Shown piece by piece: positions 1-7,397 of a stretch of 16,373 nucleotides of DNA. A model generated the notes under the pieces. That model was given only the letters and a program-made list of their open reading frames with translations, ran no database searches and was not told where the DNA came from. Numbering within the stretch: the stretch's first letter is position 1; each line of letters opens with the position of its first letter. The position numbers and the translations under genes were made by a program. Source of the DNA: Thermacetogenium sp. UBA5472 (GTDB lineage Bacteria; Bacillota; DSM-12270; Thermacetogeniales; Thermacetogeniaceae); assembly GCA_002426495.1 (NCBI GenBank), contig DIQC01000049.1, positions 14,917-31,289 on the forward strand. The letters run 5' to 3'.

Positions 1-6
1 AAACAA

Positions 7-80
7 GCGGGTGTAGCTCAGAGGTAGAGCCCTGGCCTTCCAAGCCAGTCGGGTGGGTTCGATCCCCATCACCCGCTCCA
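7..80 (+). tRNA. tRNA-Gly (anticodon TCC)
   Basis: Full cloverleaf. The 7-bp acceptor GCGGGTG pairs with CACCCGC. The D-arm contains TAGCTCAGAGGTAGAGC. The anticodon stem CTGGC/GCCAG encloses loop CTTCCAA, which gives anticodon TCC. The T-arm contains GGTTCGATCCC, and the 3' CCA is encoded. It reads glycine GGA/GGG codons. It is followed after 18 bp by tRNA-Arg, and the pair probably ends one transcript at the terminator at 186-211; the promoter lies outside the window. Confidence 0.97.
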
Positions 81-98
81 TTTTATTTATACCCTTGT

Positions 99-175
<77 letters not shown>

Positions 176-185
176 GAAGCAATCG

Positions 186-211
186 AGACCCGCTATCTGT
201 GCGGGTCTTTT
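186..211 (+). terminator. Rho-independent terminator after the tRNA pair
   Basis: A perfect 8-bp GC-rich stem AGACCCGC/GCGGGTCT (186-193 with 201-208) has a 7-nt loop and is followed by TTTTGTTG. It sits 11 bp after tRNA-Arg and closes the tRNA transcript. Confidence 0.9.
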
Positions 212-302
212 GTTGTATATGTCAACATAATTGGGTAAAATCTGTTTAGGCGGCAAGTTTTGAGGATGCTCAGTAATAACTATTTTAGTAATAGGATATT
301 AA

Positions 303-340
303 GGAAGCAAGGGAATCATCCCTCTACTTCCTAAGGGAGG
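303..340 (+). promoter_or_regulatory. Stem-loop and alternative pairing at the helicase ribosome binding site
   Basis: Just before the DEAD-box helicase start, GGAAG (303-307) and AGGGA (310-314) pair with TCCCT (319-323) and CTTCC (327-331) around a 4-nt loop. The same TCCCT can instead pair with AGGGA at 334-338, inside the Shine-Dalgarno sequence GGGAGG (335-340). The two foldings exclude each other, so this could be a translational switch, for example temperature dependent. That function is inference; only the complementarity is seen. Confidence 0.4.
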
Positions 341-345
341 AAAAT

Positions 346-1773
346 ATGTTAACATTTCAAGAACTAGGATTAAATTCCCGGGTGCTGCAGGCAGTTAACG
401 AAATGGGTTTTGAGGAGACGACTCCTATCCAGGGGCAGGCAATTCCTGTGGCTCTGGAGGGTAAAGATCTGATCGGGCAGGCTCAGACGGGAACCGGTAA
501 GACAGCGGCCTTTGGTATCCCGATGGTGGAGCGTTTTGAGGTTGATCAAGAACAGATACAGGGTCTTGTGGTTACTCCGACCCGAGAATTGGCCATTCAG
601 GTAGCTGAGGAATTATATAAAATTGGACAGTTTAAGGGAATCAGAGCACTTCCCATCTATGGTGGGCAGAATATTGATCGCCAGATCAAGGCATTGAAGA
701 AAAGGCCGCATATTATTGTGGGAACACCAGGCCGTTTATTAGACCATATTCGTCGCAGAACGATTCGCCTGCAGCACATTGAGGTTGTCGTACTGGATGA
801 GGCTGATGAGATGCTTAATATGGGTTTTATCGAAGACATTGAGAAGATCTTACAGGAGACACCTACCGAGCGCCAGACTCTGCTATTTTCTGCGACAATG
901 CCTAAATCACTCCAGAAGGTTACCCAGCGGTTTATGAAAGAGCCGGAAATAATCGGCGTTAAGTCTAAAGAATTGACTGTGCCCAGCACCGAACAATGTT
1001 ATATGGAAGTCTCAGATAACAAGAAGTTCGATGTGCTCTGCCGCTCACTGGATATACAGTCACCAGAATTGGCTATTGTTTTTGTGCGTACCAAACGGCG
1101 GGTTGATGAAATTGCCGAAGCCCTGAAAAAGCGGGGGTACTCTGCAGAAAGAATACATGGCGATCTAACTCAGTCGACGCGAGATTATGTGATGCGCCAT
1201 TTTCGGGAAGGGACGATCGATACGTTGGTGGCAACTGATGTGGCAGCTAGGGGATTGGACATCAGTGGTGTGACCCATGTTTACAACTTCGACATTCCCC
1301 AAGATCCGGAAAGCTATGTACACAGGATCGGACGGACAGGGCGCATCGGACATTCCGGACAGGCTATCACCTTTGTAACATCTCGAGAATTGCATCTTTT
1401 GAGGGTTATCGAATCTTTGATCAGGATGAAGATACCGCGCAGAGCTGTTCCCACTAGTGCTGACGCAATTGCCGGGCAGCAGCATTTGATTATGGAGAAG
1501 TTGGTGCAAGTAGCCAAATCAGCCGAAACCGAAAAGTACAGAGGGTTCGCCGAGGAAATGCTGGAGGAAAATGATTCAGTCACTCTGCTATCGGCTGCCT
1601 TGAAGATGCTTACCAAGGAACCTGAATCTGTACCGGTCAAGCTGACAGAAGATAGTTCGTATAGGATGAAAAAGAAGCCTAATAACATGTCTAAAAACAA
1701 ACACTATAACTATAATCGTAGCGCTAAAGTAGATAGCCGCCCTAAACGCTTTAAATCTCGCCGTGGGAGATGA
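346..1773 (+). CDS. DEAD-box ATP-dependent RNA helicase (CshA-like)
   Basis: Cytoplasmic ATP-dependent RNA unwinding protein of the DEAD-box superfamily 2 group. All core motifs are present: Q-motif region around residues 4-34, Walker A AQTGTGKT 46-53, PTRELA 78-83, TPGR 127-130, DEAD 151-154, SAT 182-184, HGD 271-273, the VATDVAARGLD segment 295-305 and HRIGRTGR 326-333. The last 45 residues are rich in Lys, Arg and Asn (MKKKPNNMSKNK and onward), a typical basic RNA-binding tail. At 475 aa it matches the CshA/DeaD size class of Firmicutes, where such helicases help with cold adaptation, ribosome assembly and the RNA degradosome. The ATG is preceded by GGGAGG at 5 nt. It is monocistronic, with tRNA genes upstream and a convergent beta-CASP nuclease downstream. 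The exact orthologue (CshA versus CshB) is not settled. Confidence 0.95.
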   Translation: MLTFQELGLNSRVLQAVNEMGFEETTPIQGQAIPVALEGKDLIGQAQTGTGKTAAFGIPMVERFEVDQEQIQGLVVTPTRELAIQVAEELYKIGQFKGIRALPIYGGQNIDRQIKALKKRPHIIVGTPGRLLDHIRRRTIRLQHIEVVVLDEADEMLNMGFIEDIEKILQETPTERQTLLFSATMPKSLQKVTQRFMKEPEIIGVKSKELTVPSTEQCYMEVSDNKKFDVLCRSLDIQSPELAIVFVRTKRRVDEIAEALKKRGYSAERIHGDLTQSTRDYVMRHFREGTIDTLVATDVAARGLDISGVTHVYNFDIPQDPESYVHRIGRTGRIGHSGQAITFVTSRELHLLRVIESLIRMKIPRRAVPTSADAIAGQQHLIMEKLVQVAKSAETEKYRGFAEEMLEENDSVTLLSAALKMLTKEPESVPVKLTEDSSYRMKKKPNNMSKNKHYNYNRSAKVDSRPKRFKSRRGR

Positions 1774-1807
1774 TATAACATAAAGGTTTCCGCTCAGGTG
1801 CCCAAGA

Positions 1808-1845
1808 GCTGCCAAGCACGAATAGAAATAACCGTTCTTGGCAGC
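1808..1845. terminator. Hairpin between convergent genes
   Basis: A perfect 9-bp inverted repeat, GCTGCCAAG (1808-1816) with CTTGGCAGC (1837-1845), sits in the 112-bp gap between the stops of the helicase and the beta-CASP gene. Neither strand has a clear T-run after it, so it is at best a weak bidirectional terminator or a 3'-end stabilising hairpin. Confidence 0.45.
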
Positions 1846-1885
1846 GTGCGTACCAGGGTCCAGGCATCTCCTTTCTGGGCGCTGC

Positions 1886-3490
1886 TTAGGATACAGAGAT
1901 TCTTTCTTCTAGAGCTTCAAGAGCCTCGTTAATTTCGTTGATCTCCTCATCTTCGTAATCCTCTGCTAGAAGCAGCTTCTTTAAACCAGGGAGTTTTTGT
2001 TCCAGCTGTTTTATTGCTGCCACTAGCTGTTGCTGTTTTTCTAATGAACGCATAGTCAGAGGTTCTGTGAGCCCCACATACTCAGGCTGAATTGATTTAA
2101 TCAGGTATTCCTCACTAAATTTCGGAATGCTAGTAGGGATGCCTGTTTCTTTTGTGATCAGCTCAGCAAGTGCTGCGGATTCTGTGGCCTCACCGTGAAC
2201 AACAAAGATGCGCCGTGGTTTATGGGGAATAGAACTGATCCAGTTTAATATTCCTGTCTGGTCCGCATGGGCGGAAAAGCTCTGCAGGGAATAGATCTTG
2301 GCGGCGACATTGATCATTTCGCCCATGATCTTAACCTTTTTTGTCCCATCTAATAGGCGACGTCCCAGGGTGCCCTCTGCCTGGAAACCGATAAAGATCA
2401 CTGCAGACTCCGGGCGCCACAAGTTATGCTTGAGGTGATGTTTGATCCTGCCTGCATTGCACATTCCACTAGCAGAAATAATAACTGCACCACCCTTTAA
2501 TTTGTTCAAGGCCCTGGACTCATCGACACTGCGCACATATTTAAGACCCGGGAAGTAGAAGGGGTCATCCCCTTTCCTCAATAGCCAAAGTGCTTCCTGG
2601 TTATAGCATTCCCGACAGTCTCTGAAAATTTTAGTTGCTGATACTGCCAGGGGGCTGTCTATGAACACTGGTATCTGGGGGAGTTCGCCATTTTCCACCA
2701 TTTCGTTGAGGACATAGAGGATCTGTTGTGTCCTCCCCACTGCGAAAGCGGGGATGATTACATTCCCCCCATTAGAAATAGTGTCCATAACAATTTCCTT
2801 AATCCGTGATGACTGATCTATTATTGATTCATGGAGGCGGTTTCCGTATGTAGACTCAATGAGCAGGTAATCCGCTGCGGTTACCTGGAATGGGTTGCGG
2901 ACAATGTCATTGCCGGGGTTGCCCAGGTCACCGCTGAAAACCGTTTTAATTTCTTGGTCACCCTCCTTAATCCAGACCTCGATGATGGCAGAGCCTAAAA
3001 TATGCCCAGCATCAAGAAAGCGGACCCTTACCTGTTCATCAAGTTGAATATCTTCTCCATAGGAGACCGTCTGAAAGCACTGTAGGCAGTTAGTGGCATC
3101 CTCTACTGTGTAAAGGGGTGGGATGGGTTTTTCACCCCGGCGTTCGGCTTTACGGTTTCTCCATTCTGCTTCTTGTTCCTGGATATAGCCGCTGTCCGGC
3201 AGCATAATCTCGCAGAGTTCCACAGTAGCTCTTGTGGCCAATACCTTGCCGCGAAAACCGTTCTTGTAAAAGCGCGGAATCAGTCCGGAATGGTCGATAT
3301 GAGCGTGGGTGAGGAGAATGTAGTCAATATCATGAAGTGGTATCAGCGGGGTGCGGTGGTTGAGTGTACGCAGTTCTTTGTTTCCCTGGAACATGCCGCA
3401 ATCCACAAGCATATGCAGATTATCACTTTCTAATAAATAGCATGATCCGGTAACAGTGCCGGCTCCTCCCCTAAAGGTAAGTTTTGCCAT
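1886..3490 (-). CDS. Beta-CASP metallo-beta-lactamase-fold RNA-processing nuclease
   Basis: Zinc-dependent hydrolase of the MBL fold with a beta-CASP insertion, in the CPSF73/YSH1-like group that includes Thermus TTHA0252; the expected activity is RNA endo/exonuclease in the cytoplasm. Numbered from the start chosen here: HAHIDHSG 62-69 (metal-binding motif 2), DAGHILGSA 160-168 (motif 3), SGDLG 186-190 (motif 4), ESTYGNRLH 212-220 (entry to beta-CASP), FAVGRTQ about 249-255, GMCNAGRIKHHL about 345 (beta-CASP motif B region), and FVVHGE about 430 (final histidine). No KH or S1 domain is seen, so it is not RNase J. A charged helical C-terminal tail follows (about 480-534). The start is the ATG at 3490 because GGAGGT lies 10 nt before it; an upstream in-frame ATG at 3508 overlaps that site. 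RNA substrate unknown. Confidence 0.9.
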   Translation of the reverse strand: MAKLTFRGGAGTVTGSCYLLESDNLHMLVDCGMFQGNKELRTLNHRTPLIPLHDIDYILLTHAHIDHSGLIPRFYKNGFRGKVLATRATVELCEIMLPDSGYIQEQEAEWRNRKAERRGEKPIPPLYTVEDATNCLQCFQTVSYGEDIQLDEQVRVRFLDAGHILGSAIIEVWIKEGDQEIKTVFSGDLGNPGNDIVRNPFQVTAADYLLIESTYGNRLHESIIDQSSRIKEIVMDTISNGGNVIIPAFAVGRTQQILYVLNEMVENGELPQIPVFIDSPLAVSATKIFRDCRECYNQEALWLLRKGDDPFYFPGLKYVRSVDESRALNKLKGGAVIISASGMCNAGRIKHHLKHNLWRPESAVIFIGFQAEGTLGRRLLDGTKKVKIMGEMINVAAKIYSLQSFSAHADQTGILNWISSIPHKPRRIFVVHGEATESAALAELITKETGIPTSIPKFSEEYLIKSIQPEYVGLTEPLTMRSLEKQQQLVAAIKQLEQKLPGLKKLLLAEDYEDEEINEINEALEALEERISVS

Positions 3491-3764
3491 AACAGGTGTT
3501 ACCTCCATTCTTTTCTTTTTATTTATAATTCAACATTTCTGCAAAAAAACCTTTTCTCTTATTTGGTGATATACAATCCCCACATCATGATAACCCTGAG
3601 TTATAGTTCTTGTTTGGGAAAAAAATCCTGTAAATAAGCAAAATACAAGTGCTTGTCGCATGATTGCCAGATGCTACTCCCGGCCCTTCATCTATTGCGC
3701 AGCTTTCAATGGTTAAAAACATCAGTGTGGATGTAATATTTTTTTTAAATGGGAACAAAATCCA
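3491..3764. other. Intergenic stretch with no recognised gene
   Basis: AT-rich gap between the divergent beta-CASP and paaK genes. I see no coding potential, no RNA gene and no clear promoter for the minus-strand gene, although TATAAA-like tracts occur at about 3522-3530 on the minus strand. Confidence 0.5.
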
Positions 3765-3794
3765 TTGACTGAATGCAGATAATTGTGGTATAAA
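3765..3794 (+). promoter_or_regulatory. Sigma-A promoter of the paaK leader
   Basis: TTGACT (3765-3770), an 18-bp spacer, then TATAAA (3789-3794). This predicts a transcription start near 3801. It is the only good plus-strand promoter before paaK and lies directly upstream of the GAG-repeat leader. Confidence 0.75.
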
Positions 3795-3812
3795 AAAGAA
3801 AATTGAATACTT

Positions 3813-3862
3813 CAGTTAGAGATGAGTTGAGAAAAGTAGAGTAGAGTTTGAGCTGAGCAAAG
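3813..3862 (+). promoter_or_regulatory. Predicted TRAP (MtrB) binding site: ten NAG triplets
   Basis: Triplets begin at 3813 (CAG), 3819, 3824, 3829 (GAG), 3834 (AAG), 3839, 3844, 3850, 3855 (GAG) and 3860 (AAG). Spacers are 3,2,2,2,2,2,3,2,2 nt and none contains G. Established knowledge: the 11-subunit, tryptophan-activated TRAP ring binds 9-11 NAG triplets, preferring GAG and UAG, separated mostly by 2-3 nt with G disfavoured in spacers. The match in triplet type, spacing and spacer composition is very good. The site lies about 12-61 nt into the predicted RNA and ends just before an intrinsic terminator, the layout of TRAP-controlled attenuators. Bound TRAP with tryptophan should favour termination. 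No mtrB gene lies in the window, so the protein must be encoded elsewhere. Confidence 0.75.
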
Positions 3863-3891
3863 CTATAATTATGAGAACAACCAGGCTTTGC
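3857..3891 (+). promoter_or_regulatory. Candidate antiterminator hairpin
   Basis: GCAAAGC (3857-3863) is exactly complementary to GCTTTGC (3885-3891), extendable by one G-U pair (3864 with 3884). Its 5' strand overlaps the last two triplets of the predicted TRAP site. Its 3' strand takes G3885 and C3886 from the terminator stem, so the two hairpins cannot coexist. This matches the logic of the trp leader. Seven base pairs is short, so chance complementarity cannot be ruled out. Confidence 0.5.
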
Positions 3892-3909
3892 ACGCCTGGT
3901 TTTATTTTT
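3879..3909 (+). terminator. Leader terminator (attenuator) upstream of paaK
   Basis: An 8-bp stem AACCAGGC/GCCTGGTT (3879-3886 with 3894-3901), 7-nt loop, then TTATTTTT. No plus-strand gene lies upstream in this transcript, so a terminator here, between promoter and paaK, most likely acts as a conditional attenuator. Confidence 0.85.
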
Positions 3910-3959
3910 GTTAAATTTGGAGAGGAGGTGGGCGGCCTGGTTTAAATAGGTCGCTGGAA

Positions 3960-5240
3960 ATGGCGAAATCTATACCCGAGTATTCCCAGATTGATGTTCA
4001 AGAACTGCGAGAATCCCAGTTTCCTGCCTTACAGCGTTTGATCAGGCGTGTTTATGAACGGAGCCGCTTTTATCGAGACAAACTTGATAGTGCAGGCACC
4101 AAACCTGAATACATTCAAAACTTCACAGATTTTTCCCATATTCCCTTTACTGTAAAGCAGGAGTTGCGGGAATACCCTCTCGACTATATGAGCGCAGCCG
4201 AAGAAGAGGAGATCGTTCGCATCCATTCATCCTCCGGAACCACCGGCAAGCCGACTATTATTCCTTATACCAAAAATGATGTAGATGCCTTTACAGATAT
4301 GATGGCTCGCTGCTTGAGATTTGCTGGGGTAACAAATAGGGATCGCGTTCAGATCACACCTGGTTATGGCCTCTGGACTGCAGGGATCGGTTTCCAAAGT
4401 GGGGTAGAAGATGTGGGCGCAATGGCCATCCCTATGGGCCCCGGGAACACTGAAAAACAGTTGGCTATGATGCTGGATTTAAAAACCACGGTCATTACAG
4501 GGACTGCTTCCTATGGCCTTTACCTGGCAGAGGAAATAGCCAAGCGTGACTTGAGGGACCAGGTTTCCCTGCGTGTAGGCATTTTTGGCTCTGAACGCTG
4601 GGGAGAAAAGATGAGGCAGCGCATTGCCTCAATTTTGAATCTGGAGATCTTTGATATCTATGGCTTGACTGAGATTTACGGCCCTGGCATCGGCATAGAC
4701 TGCCATGACCACTGCGGTATCCACTATTGGAGCGACTATTTTTATTTTGAAATCATTGATCCTGATACAGGAGAGGTGCTCCCTCCCGGTGAAGAAGGGG
4801 AACTTGTCATCTCCACCCTGACTAAGGAAGGGTTGCCTCTGCTTCGCTACCGCACCCGGGATATTACGCGACTGCTGCCAGAGGCTTGCTCCTGCGGCAG
4901 CCCATATCCGATGACTGACCGCATTTTAGGGCGCAGTGATGAGGCGTTTAAGGTTAAGGGTGTGTTGGTTTTTCCCGGACAGATTGATTCAGCCTTAATG
5001 AATACTCCCGGAGCCAGCAGTGAGTATCAGGTAGTCCTGACCAGACAAGAGGGAAAAGACTGCATACTGCTGCGGGTGGAAGGGGAACCGGATGTTGCCC
5101 CCGAGCAGACCGCGGCTACCTGTAGGCAAAATATCAAGCGGGTGATCGGCATTCTTGCTGATATCGAAATTGTACCCCAGGGTGGCTTACCCCGCAGCGA
5201 AAAAAAGACAAGGCGTGTCTTTGATCAGAGAGTCAAATAG
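3960..5240 (+). CDS. paaK: Phenylacetate-CoA ligase (AMP-forming arylacetate-CoA ligase)
   Basis: Cytoplasmic adenylate-forming enzyme that activates phenylacetate or a related arylacetate to the CoA thioester with ATP giving AMP and PPi. The P-loop SSSGTTGKPT is at residues 90-99, DIYGLTEIYG (A5 region) at 232-241, YRTRD (A8-like) at 297-301, and the C-terminal lysine region PRSEKKTRR at 411-419. Length 426 aa is normal for PaaK. It is followed after 378 bp by iorA and iorB, whose product makes or uses arylacetyl-CoA, so the three form one pathway. The 5' leader carries a promoter, GAG-repeat array and terminator, which suggests control by tryptophan through TRAP. The ATG has only a weak AGGT about 9 nt upstream, while a strong AGAGGAGGTG sits 30 nt away with no in-frame start beside it. 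Substrate could be indoleacetate rather than phenylacetate. Confidence 0.92.
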   Translation: MAKSIPEYSQIDVQELRESQFPALQRLIRRVYERSRFYRDKLDSAGTKPEYIQNFTDFSHIPFTVKQELREYPLDYMSAAEEEEIVRIHSSSGTTGKPTIIPYTKNDVDAFTDMMARCLRFAGVTNRDRVQITPGYGLWTAGIGFQSGVEDVGAMAIPMGPGNTEKQLAMMLDLKTTVITGTASYGLYLAEEIAKRDLRDQVSLRVGIFGSERWGEKMRQRIASILNLEIFDIYGLTEIYGPGIGIDCHDHCGIHYWSDYFYFEIIDPDTGEVLPPGEEGELVISTLTKEGLPLLRYRTRDITRLLPEACSCGSPYPMTDRILGRSDEAFKVKGVLVFPGQIDSALMNTPGASSEYQVVLTRQEGKDCILLRVEGEPDVAPEQTAATCRQNIKRVIGILADIEIVPQGGLPRSEKKTRRVFDQRVK

Positions 5241-5618
5241 TCCCAATCATGGGGACGGTTCTCGCGATGGGTCCAGGTACAAAGTCAAACCAAACAATCA
5301 CGTAGACGGTTTCGCTGGTGGTCCCAATAGCTGATTGTGACAGTATTCAAGTGGAGGCCTCAGGTAAATATTGCTTTCAGGTTAAGCTCATGTATTTACA
5401 AAGGATTATTTCCCCTAACTGAAGAATGTATAGAAGAATGTATAAATGATATCCTTGAACTAGAGGTTAAAGTTAGGAGAGGGCAGCCGGTAAATACAGC
5501 AGTTTTTCGACATAATTCATCTTAATGGAACTGAATCAGATGAGCCATAAAAAAACAAACTACAAAGGATATAATCTATAGTAAGATATTTCTATCCATC
5601 AGAGGGAGGGGAAGAAGA
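5241..5618 (+). other. Gap between paaK and iorA with palindromic-element debris
   Basis: The first 90 bp hold a GGGGACGGTTCTCGCGA block (5251-5267) and a degenerate echo, GACGGTTTCGCTGGTGGTCCC (5305-5325), which resemble remnants of REP-like GGGGAC palindromes. After it an open frame of 62 codons (5337-5525, GTG start) has no ribosome binding site and no recognisable family; it may be a gene remnant. TATAAT at 5570-5575 could be a -10 box for iorA, but no convincing -35 box is seen, so it is unclear whether iorAB depend on the paaK promoter alone. Confidence 0.4.
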
Positions 5619-7397
5619 TTGCCGAAGGTTTTTTTATCAGGAAATGAAGCTGTGGCTCAAGGAGCCTTTGAGGCAGGTGTTGGCCTAGGGATCGGATACC
5701 CTGGCACGCCGAGCACAGAGATTATCGAGGTTTTACAGAAGAAGGAAGGTCCTCAGTGTGCCTGGGCGATCAATGAGAAGGTTGCTCTGGAACAAGCTTA
5801 TGGAGCTTGTGTCACCGGACTGCGCAGTATAGTAACGATGAAGCATGTGGGTGTAAATGTTGCCGCTGATCCCCTGTTTACGTTCACTTATATGGGCGTC
5901 AATGGAGGGTTGGTCATTGTTACAGCAGATGACCCGGGGATGCACAGCTCTCAAAATGAACAGGATAACAGATGGTATGCCCTGCATGCCAAAGTGCCGA
6001 TGCTGGAGCCGTCAAACAGCCAGGAATGCTTGGATTTTGCGGCATTGGCCTTTGAATTGAGTGAGCGCTATGAAGTGCCATTTTTCCTGCGCATGGTGAC
6101 CCGAGTCTGTCACTCCCGGAGCATTGTGGAGGTCGATCCGGACAAGGCTTACGACAGGCGAGAGTGTGCTTATGAGCGCAATATTTCCAAGTTCGTTACA
6201 CTGCCTGCTAACGCTAGGAAGCGCAGAATAGTGCTGGAAGAAAACCTGGCCAAGTTGAGTGAAGATGCGGAGGTCAGGGCTGTCAATGTAATGGAGATCA
6301 CCGACAAAGATGTGGGGATCATCACCTCCGGTGCATCCTACAACTATGTGAAAGAGGCTTTTGGGGATCGCTATTCAGTTTTGAAATTGGGGCTTGTTTA
6401 CCCCTTAGATCAGCAGATTATCAGAGAATTTGCCAGCAAGGTCAAGAAGCTCTATGTTGTGGAAGAGCTGGATCCCTATCTGGAGTTTCATATCCGGGCC
6501 ATGGGAATAGAATGCGAGGGGAAGAAGTTTATCTCACCCTTCTTTGAATTAAATCAGCAGACTGTTGCCGCATCTCTGGCGAAGGCCGGACTTAAATCCG
6601 GGGAAGGATTGGATCCAGCATTAGAAGAACCGGTTCCCGGTGTTCCGGCCAGGCCGCCTATTCTTTGTGCCGGGTGTCCGCACCGCGCCTTTTTCTATTT
6701 GGCAAGGAAGCAGAAGGTTACTGTTGTTGGGGATATCGGCTGCTATACATTGGGAGCAGCGCCACCCCTTGATGGAATCGATGTCTCTGCCTGTATGGGG
6801 GGCGGCTATTCCATCGCCTTGGGTATGAGCATTAATCCGCCTGAGGGCAAAAAGATTTTCGGGGTTGTGGGTGACTCTACTTTTTATCATTCTGGAATCA
6901 CCGGAGCAATCGATTCAATTTACAATAAGAGAAATATAGTTCCTGTTGTGCTGGATAACAGGATCACCGCCATGACTGGCCACCAGCAGAACCCCGGCAC
7001 AGGGCAGACTCTGAGCGGTGAAGATACCTTTATGCAGGAACCTGCCCGTATCTTTAAGGCTGTTGGCTATGACCGGGTTGTGGAGATCAATGCCTATGAC
7101 CTGCAGGGGATCAAAGAGGCCATTCGTGAGGCCAGGGATACCGAGGAGCGGGTAGCCATTATCATTAAATCACCATGTCGCCTGCTCAAGGGCGTTCCGA
7201 AGGAAGAATCCCCACAGGTTGATACAGAGGCCTGTAATAAGTGCAAAACCTGTCTCCGGTTGGGCTGTCCGGCAATTTTTCTGGGCGGTGAGGGCTACCC
7301 GATGATCGATGACTTAAGCTGCGCCGGATGTGGTCTGTGTGAGCAGGTTTGCAAACATGATGCCATCAAACTAAAGGGTCAGGAGGTGTCCGAGTAA
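5619..7397 (+). CDS. iorA: Indolepyruvate:ferredoxin oxidoreductase, alpha subunit
   Basis: Large subunit of the cytoplasmic IOR enzyme, which interconverts arylpyruvate + CoA + oxidised ferredoxin with arylacetyl-CoA + CO2 + reduced ferredoxin. The N-terminal pyruvate-oxidoreductase domain shows YPGTPSTE at 27-34, TMKHVGVNVAADP around 72-86 and DDPGMHSSQNEQD near 105-117. The thiamine-diphosphate domain shows CAGCPHRAF around 350, GDIGCYTLG around 370 and GDSTFYHSG from about 418 with a following Asn. The C-terminus carries two iron-sulfur motifs: CxxCxxCxxxxCP (about 538-549) and CAGCGLCEQVC (about 568-578). Length 592 aa is typical. The start is TTG at 5619, about 7 nt after GGGAGGGG. Its TAA overlaps the iorB ATG by one base. 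With paaK the set could run from arylacetate to arylpyruvate (reductive carboxylation, biosynthetic) or the reverse. Confidence 0.95.
   Translation: MPKVFLSGNEAVAQGAFEAGVGLGIGYPGTPSTEIIEVLQKKEGPQCAWAINEKVALEQAYGACVTGLRSIVTMKHVGVNVAADPLFTFTYMGVNGGLVIVTADDPGMHSSQNEQDNRWYALHAKVPMLEPSNSQECLDFAALAFELSERYEVPFFLRMVTRVCHSRSIVEVDPDKAYDRRECAYERNISKFVTLPANARKRRIVLEENLAKLSEDAEVRAVNVMEITDKDVGIITSGASYNYVKEAFGDRYSVLKLGLVYPLDQQIIREFASKVKKLYVVEELDPYLEFHIRAMGIECEGKKFISPFFELNQQTVAASLAKAGLKSGEGLDPALEEPVPGVPARPPILCAGCPHRAFFYLARKQKVTVVGDIGCYTLGAAPPLDGIDVSACMGGGYSIALGMSINPPEGKKIFGVVGDSTFYHSGITGAIDSIYNKRNIVPVVLDNRITAMTGHQQNPGTGQTLSGEDTFMQEPARIFKAVGYDRVVEINAYDLQGIKEAIREARDTEERVAIIIKSPCRLLKGVPKEESPQVDTEACNKCKTCLRLGCPAIFLGGEGYPMIDDLSCAGCGLCEQVCKHDAIKLKGQEVSE

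Noticed and set aside
3864..3869. Perfect TATAAT as a second paaK promoter
   Set aside because: No -35 box at 16-18 bp and no TG extension; it falls between the TRAP site and the terminator.
3871..3945. 24-codon leader peptide ORF (MRTTRLC...) covering the paaK terminator
   Set aside because: No ribosome binding site and no run of one amino acid (three scattered Phe, no Trp or Tyr), so peptide-type attenuation is not supported. The NAG-triplet array explains the leader better.
3801..3959. T-box riboswitch in the paaK leader
   Set aside because: The conserved T-box sequence (AGGGTGGNACCGCG type) and specifier stem are not present.
5337..5525. 62-codon open frame between paaK and iorA as a gene
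   Set aside because: GTG start without a ribosome binding site, no recognised family, and it follows repeat debris; at best a remnant.
5601..5617. GAG/AAG-rich stretch before iorA as another TRAP site
   Set aside because: AG positions are not at 5-6 nt intervals; it is simply the purine-rich ribosome binding site of iorA.
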